Assembly (NCBI GenBank): GCA_030607235.1
Contig: JAUWEX010000035.1
Span: forward strand, 1-8,765
Length of the DNA: 8,765 bases
Direction of reading: 5' to 3'
Source of the DNA: Planctomycetota bacterium
Lineage (GTDB): Bacteria > Planctomycetota > B129-G9
Below, in pieces: positions 6,401 through 8,765 of this stretch. The translations under genes and the position numbers were made by a program. Every line of letters starts with the position of its first letter. The first letter of the stretch is position 1. The notes under the pieces are model-generated. The model worked only from the letters and a program-made list of their open reading frames with translations, had not been told where the DNA came from and searched no databases.

Positions 6401-7165
6401 ATATTGCAGGCGCTCACCGACGACCCGGAAAAAATCGATCGCCTCTCGCGCATACAGCGCACGGGCCTGATCGAGATCGAACTGGGCGGCATCGACCTGA
6501 TCGTAAGCCGCACGGGCTACACCGGCGAAGAAATCTCATTCGAGATTTTCGTACATCCCGACAAGTCGGTCGAGTTGTGGACTCTCCTGCTCGAAAAAGG
6601 CAAGCCCTTCGGCGTAGTTCCGGCGGGACTCGGCTCGCGCGACACGACGCGCACCGAAGCGGGCCTGCCGCTGTACGGCCACGAACTCGAAGGCGAATTC
6701 GGCATCACGCCGTTCGGCGCGGGTTATCCGGCCTACGTCAAACTGCACAAGCCTTTCTTCATCGGCAAAAAACCGCTGATGGAAAAGGAAGCCAAACGCA
6801 AACGCGAAATCGTGCGCTGGAAGATGAACAACAAGGGCGTCAAGTCGGTACACACCGGTGACCCGGTCGTCAACAAGCGCGGCCAGTACGTCGGCAAGGT
6901 AACGAGCGCGTGCCTGGTCGAGAGCTGCCAGATGGGCCTGGCCTACATCGACCGGAAATATCTGGACGAAGGCACGCAACTCGGCATCTTCGCGATTCCG
7001 CATGACAAGATGAAGCCCGAAAAGGCCAAAAACGAACTGGACAAGGGTGACAAACTCTACCTGCACGAGTGGGCAACCGTTATTTTGCGTTTCCCCGAAA
7101 AGCCAATGGGTCTGCCGCAGGCCCGCGCAAAGCGAGCCGCCGAGCAGGCGCAGAACGACAATTAA
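3461..7165 (+). CDS. glyA-gcvT: Fusion: serine hydroxymethyltransferase, degenerate GcvT-like domain, aminomethyltransferase
   Basis: The product has 1234 residues in three parts. Residues 1-475 are GlyA, interconverting serine and glycine with tetrahydrofolate and PLP. Visible sites are the PLP lysine K270 in TTHKTLCGPRG, D241 in DISHPAG, HGGHLTHGSPVN at 163-174 and R407 in SGLRFGT. It carries a 26-residue insertion after YAEGYP and has L136 where E. coli GlyA has a histidine (VQPLSG against VQPHSG). Residues about 515-785 form a GcvT-like domain with a retained DD at 590-591, but the RTGYTGE motif is lost. Residues about 805-1215 are canonical GcvT: VPFAGWEMPVWY at 824-835, LFDVSHMG, DD at 901-902, SRTGYTGE at 1016-1023 and GLGSRDTTRTEAGLPLYGHEL at 1056-1076. 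GcvT passes the aminomethyl carbon from GcvH to tetrahydrofolate, releasing ammonia. The chain is probably cytoplasmic and may hand methylene-tetrahydrofolate from GcvT to GlyA. No stop or restart separates the parts. The functions of GlyA and the last domain are secure; the middle domain is probably non-catalytic. Confidence 0.93.
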   Translation: MSKKQNVDFLFRGEIAEVDPAVRRLIDLEEERQVRKLIMIASESTAPQAVREALGSVYTNLYAEGYPSAKMYLDNEEKLNEHNHQLSYLRRYSDRRYYKGVENTDFIEALARRRCAEVFAANGVSPEDIFVNVQPLSGAAANNAVYQAFTCNGDTVMGLDLAHGGHLTHGSPVNRTGMSYNIVTYKTNLQTGLLDYDQIAKLAREYKPRMIIAGYSAYPRTIDWAKFREIADSVGATLLADISHPAGLVATGEFPSPVGYAHVTSFTTHKTLCGPRGACILTTTAENAALVNSAVFPGEQGGPHINNIVAKAVSFQIAKSNEFKKLQKAIKQNAQALTEAFLAEDLDIAYGGTDSHLTLVNLRKFKGLDNAPLSAEVPSRILDMCGLTCNKNSIFDDEVPSYPSGLRFGTTWVTQRGLGGDHMKDIAKVVAKLLKNISPFDYIGLRGILGRGKMNLKVLEEIKRDIAAIAADATADIEPDTGSEYPYYTPIEVKTGKQTVLAAANKKAGAKTAEVGGWEVAMSYGETKDEIAAARKDAVVTDLTGFTPIGVSGLRANNFISQICTQNTYAMKPGDTVHTFILDDECKLIDDVAIIRGKKDSHGRDTYTILGHPENTERLLLWLRGLADGYILFDNDDVTGKVEGPVVVEDLASCLDAEARRAVIAVYGPKAAEKLGEAGKVESGNIVCAKVHGIPAVAAHLECPAAGSAFFLFAHPDKIEGTWNKLVDAGVKPAGKAALDALRKEVGAPDYSTDARPTGIELYKKCEDKFDLFKFYFVGQKEIVAEVKPKADKKKFAWKEVEGAIKRTTIYEEHLKLTSKAFMVPFAGWEMPVWYSSVGEEHAAVRNTSALFDVSHMGVLGFDGEYAPRFLDMVTSNYVFWLEPGQSHYSYILGPDGDIVDDCMVYCLARDRYLMVVNASNADKVIAWFNAVISGEALLDHDNPTKRLEAEFTFRDLKDTAVSGRDSRIDLALQGPNSLKILQALTDDPEKIDRLSRIQRTGLIEIELGGIDLIVSRTGYTGEEISFEIFVHPDKSVELWTLLLEKGKPFGVVPAGLGSRDTTRTEAGLPLYGHELEGEFGITPFGAGYPAYVKLHKPFFIGKKPLMEKEAKRKREIVRWKMNNKGVKSVHTGDPVVNKRGQYVGKVTSACLVESCQMGLAYIDRKYLDEGTQLGIFAIPHDKMKPEKAKNELDKGDKLYLHEWATVILRFPEKPMGLPQARAKRAAEQAQNDN

Positions 7166-7219
7166 CCGTATCAGAACCGTAAGCACGAAAAAAACACTAT
7201 TACTCAGAGGTGCAAGATT

Positions 7220-7612
7220 ATGTGGCCAAAGGATCTTAAGTATTCCAAGTCCCACGAGTGGGGGCGCGTCGAAGGCGACATCGTAACGATGGGTTTCTCC
7301 ATGTTCGCGGTGAAACATCTCAGCGACCTGGTATTCATCGACCTGCCTGACGCGGGCGACGAAGTAACCCAGGGCGAGAGTTACGCCGAAATCGAATCGG
7401 TCAAGGCCGTTGCCGACGTATACGCGGTGGTTTCCGGCAAGATCGTCGAAGTCAACGAATCGCTGGACGGCGAGATCGAAAAGATTTCCAAGGACTGCTA
7501 CGGCGAAGGCTGGATCGTGAAGATCAAGATGTCGGATCCCAGCGAACTCGACAACCTGATGGATGCCGACGAATACACCAAATTCGCCGAAGCCGAAGAA
7601 GACGCTCACTAA
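7220..7612 (+). CDS. gcvH: Glycine cleavage system H protein (lipoyl carrier)
   Basis: The 130-residue protein has the normal GcvH length. It carries the aminomethyl group on a lipoyl arm between GcvP, GcvT and dihydrolipoamide dehydrogenase. The lipoylated lysine is K62 in ESVKAVADVYAVVSGKIVEV, a textbook match. Other family marks are the N-terminal KYSKSHEW and LVFIDLPDAGDEV. The usual GITDYAQ-LGD stretch is altered to GFSMFAVKHLSDL, a mild divergence. The C-terminus is acidic. AGAGGTG at 7206-7212, seven bases before the ATG, supports the start. It follows the fusion gene by 54 bases without a terminator, so the two are very likely co-transcribed. Confidence 0.97.
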   Translation: MWPKDLKYSKSHEWGRVEGDIVTMGFSMFAVKHLSDLVFIDLPDAGDEVTQGESYAEIESVKAVADVYAVVSGKIVEVNESLDGEIEKISKDCYGEGWIVKIKMSDPSELDNLMDADEYTKFAEAEEDAH

Positions 7613-7637
7613 ACTGTGCGGCAATAACCGCACTGTT
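7612..7637 (+). other. Hairpin just after gcvH
   Basis: GTGCGG (7616-7621) pairs with CCGCAC (7628-7633). The stem extends by three outer pairs across one T-T mismatch. No U-run follows, so it is not an intrinsic terminator. It could protect the 3' end of gcvH mRNA or mark a processing site, letting gcvH and gcvPA be expressed at different levels. Confidence 0.4.
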
Positions 7638-7673
7638 GATACAGTAAACACAAAGACGGCAAACGAGCCCGCG

Positions 7674-7695
7674 CCTCCTTATTAATTTAAGGAGG
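7674..7695 (+). promoter_or_regulatory. Hairpin enclosing a full Shine-Dalgarno
   Basis: CCTCCTTA (7674-7681) and TAAGGAGG (7688-7695) form a perfect 8-bp stem around the six-base loop TTAATT. The right arm holds a complete Shine-Dalgarno four bases before the ATG at 7700, so folding would hide the ribosome site of the leader ORF. No U-run follows, so it is not a terminator. This is the layout of a translational control element; the signal that opens it is unknown. Confidence 0.6.
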
Positions 7696-7699
7696 TCGC

Positions 7700-7801
7700 A
7701 TGTTTCGTACGGATAGCCGCCTGGTAAAGATTTCCGTTTTTTCCGACCGTTGCCGCACGCTCTTATCTAACCGACACGGCGCGATGCGGATTGGAGGTTA
7801 A
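7700..7801 (+). CDS. 33-residue leader ORF before gcvPA
   Basis: The ATG at 7700 follows a perfect AAGGAGG by four bases. The frame runs 33 codons to TAA at 7799-7801, two bases before the gcvPA ATG. Its last sense codons, ATT GGA GGT, are themselves the Shine-Dalgarno of gcvPA. A ribosome ending here would sit on the gcvPA start, so the two are likely coupled. The peptide begins MFRTDSRLVK, is basic with six arginines, and ends RIGG. I see no run of glycine or serine codons that would suggest classic amino-acid attenuation, and I recognise no family. It may serve only as a translated leader. The strong ribosome site and tight junction favour translation; chance cannot be excluded for so short a frame. 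Confidence 0.5.
   Translation: MFRTDSRLVKISVFSDRCRTLLSNRHGAMRIGG
7793..7797 (+). promoter_or_regulatory. Ribosome binding site of gcvPA, inside the end of the leader ORF
   Basis: GGAGG lies six bases before the ATG at 7804. It is read as codons by ribosomes on the leader ORF, which is why translation of the two frames should interact. Confidence 0.75.
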
Positions 7802-7803
7802 AC

Positions 7804-8765
7804 ATGCCGTATATCCAAAACACAAAACGCGAAACCGACGAGATGCTCAAAACCATAGGCGTCAAGTCGATCGACGAACTCTTCGCCGCAATACCCGACG
7901 AAGTCAAGGTAAAGGGCGAACTGAAAATGCGACCGGCGATTTCCGAGATGGAACTGCTGGCCGAGATCGAAAAACTGGCGACCGCCAACAAGGGCACGGG
8001 CGAATACGTCTCGTTCCTGGGCGCGGGCGCGTACAACCACTTCATCCCCTCGATGATCGACACCATATCGTCGCGCGGAGAATTCCTAACCGCCTACACG
8101 CCCTACCAGGCCGAATCGAGCCAGGGCGTGTTGCAGGTAATCTTCGAATTCCAGTCGCTGATCGCCGAACTCTGCGGGATGGACATCAGCCAGGCATCGC
8201 TCTACGACGGCGCTACGGCGGTATGCGAAGCGATATTCCTGGCCAAGGCCTACGCGAAAAAACGCAAAGTCGTGCTCGTTTCCAAAGGCATACATCCCGA
8301 AACGCTGCAAACGATAGACACCTACTTCACCAACTTCGACATTGAGATCAAGCGCATCCCGCTCGAAGGCGGCACGACCTCGGAATCGGCTCTCAAAGCC
8401 GCGCTTTCCGACGACGTTATCTGCTTCGCGTTCCAGTCGCCCAACTTCTTCGGCTGCGTCGAAGACGGCGACAATCTCTCGCAGATGACGCACGAAACCG
8501 GGGCCTATCTCATCGCGTCGGTCAACCCGATTTCGCTGGGCCTGCTCAAAGCTCCGGGCGAGTACGACGCCGACATCGCCTGCGGCGAGGGCCAGCCTCT
8601 GGGAATGCCACTGTGCTACGGCGGGCCGTACCTGGGGTTCATAGCCGCCAGGGAAAAATTCGTGCGCAAGATGCCGGGGCGCATCGCGGGCGCGACGGTG
8701 GACACCGACGGCAACCGCGGTTTCGTGCTGACTTATCAGACGCGCGAGCAGCACATCCGCCGCGA
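7804..8765 (+). CDS. gcvPA: Glycine dehydrogenase (decarboxylating) subunit 1, 3' end missing
   Basis: The window holds 320 codons and two bases; the family usually has about 440-450 residues, so roughly the last quarter lies beyond 8765. With GcvPB this subunit forms the two-chain P protein, a PLP enzyme that decarboxylates glycine and loads the aminomethyl group on GcvH. Motifs include FLGAGAYNHFIPS at 71-83, TAYTPYQAESSQG at 96-108, YDGATA at 134-139, GEGQPLGMPLCYGGPYLG at 261-278, MPGRIAG at 290-296 and TREQHIRR at 313-320. The PLP lysine normally lies in the B subunit, so its absence here is expected. A good GGAGG six bases upstream and the family N-terminus (MPYIQNT, then MLKTIGVKSIDELF) support this start. 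gcvPB is expected next. The gene belongs to the riboswitch-led operon. Confidence 0.97.
   Translation, partial: MPYIQNTKRETDEMLKTIGVKSIDELFAAIPDEVKVKGELKMRPAISEMELLAEIEKLATANKGTGEYVSFLGAGAYNHFIPSMIDTISSRGEFLTAYTPYQAESSQGVLQVIFEFQSLIAELCGMDISQASLYDGATAVCEAIFLAKAYAKKRKVVLVSKGIHPETLQTIDTYFTNFDIEIKRIPLEGGTTSESALKAALSDDVICFAFQSPNFFGCVEDGDNLSQMTHETGAYLIASVNPISLGLLKAPGEYDADIACGEGQPLGMPLCYGGPYLGFIAAREKFVRKMPGRIAGATVDTDGNRGFVLTYQTREQHIRR

Noticed and set aside
6536..7651. 371-codon open frame on the - strand
   Set aside because: It is anti-sense across the GcvT end, the intergenic gap and all of gcvH, has the same composition artefact and shows no family motif.
7616..7695. Terminator between gcvH and gcvPA
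   Set aside because: Neither hairpin in the gap is followed by a run of U, so transcription should continue into gcvPA.
8086..8754. 222-codon open frame on the - strand, and 7791-8345 on the + strand
   Set aside because: Both are shadows of gcvPA, whose own frame shows the family motifs from start to window edge.
1..8765. CRISPR array, insertion sequence, phage or defence genes
   Set aside because: I found no short regularly spaced repeats, transposase, terminal inverted repeats or defence-type domains; the only repeats are within the EF-hand gene.

Overview
The window carries a glycine/one-carbon operon on the + strand, beginning about position 3220 and running off the right edge. Upstream lie a TetR-type regulator gene (+ strand) and a secreted protein with EF-hand-like calcium-binding repeats (- strand). 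The right half has clearly higher G+C than the left, with C or G favoured at third codon positions. Anti-sense frames therefore stay open there and yield large spurious ORFs. I cannot name the organism. The split P-protein (separate gcvPA), the insertion-bearing type of GlyA, the glycine riboswitch and a secreted EF-hand repeat protein suggest an environmental, possibly anaerobic bacterium. A Planctomycetota- or Chloroflexota-like lineage is a guess.

Layout from left to right. Positions 1-16 are a G homopolymer, probably an artefact. Positions 54-242 (-) hold a doubtful small ORF. Positions 269-2029 (-) encode a signal-peptide protein with four tandem units, each holding two EF-hand-type loops, plus a beta-rich C-terminal part. 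The 2030-2522 gap has no protein gene but holds a strong intrinsic terminator and two sigma70-like promoters firing leftwards, plus a rightward promoter for the regulator. Positions 2523-3131 (+) encode the TetR-family protein. The 3132-3460 gap contains a promoter, a single-aptamer glycine riboswitch and an intrinsic terminator. Positions 3461-7165 (+) encode a 1234-residue fusion of serine hydroxymethyltransferase (GlyA), a degenerate GcvT-like domain and a canonical GcvT. Then come gcvH (7220-7612), a 33-codon leader ORF whose Shine-Dalgarno sits in a perfect hairpin (7674-7801), and gcvPA, cut off at 8765.

How the genes fit together. GcvP (A and B subunits, B not in the window) decarboxylates glycine and loads the aminomethyl group on lipoylated GcvH. 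GcvT moves the one-carbon unit to tetrahydrofolate, giving methylene-tetrahydrofolate and ammonia. GlyA can use that methylene-tetrahydrofolate with a second glycine to make serine. Fusing GlyA to GcvT puts producer and consumer of methylene-tetrahydrofolate on one chain. The riboswitch makes glycine the likely signal for the operon. The leader ORF before gcvPA suggests a further translational control inside the operon.

The most notable items are the three-part GlyA-GcvT-like-GcvT fusion and the hairpin-sequestered leader ORF abutting gcvPA. Next are the terminator placed between leftward promoters and the EF-hand gene, and the paired EF-hand repeats. The longest possible start of the fusion ORF (3239) is wrong because it would translate the riboswitch and its terminator.
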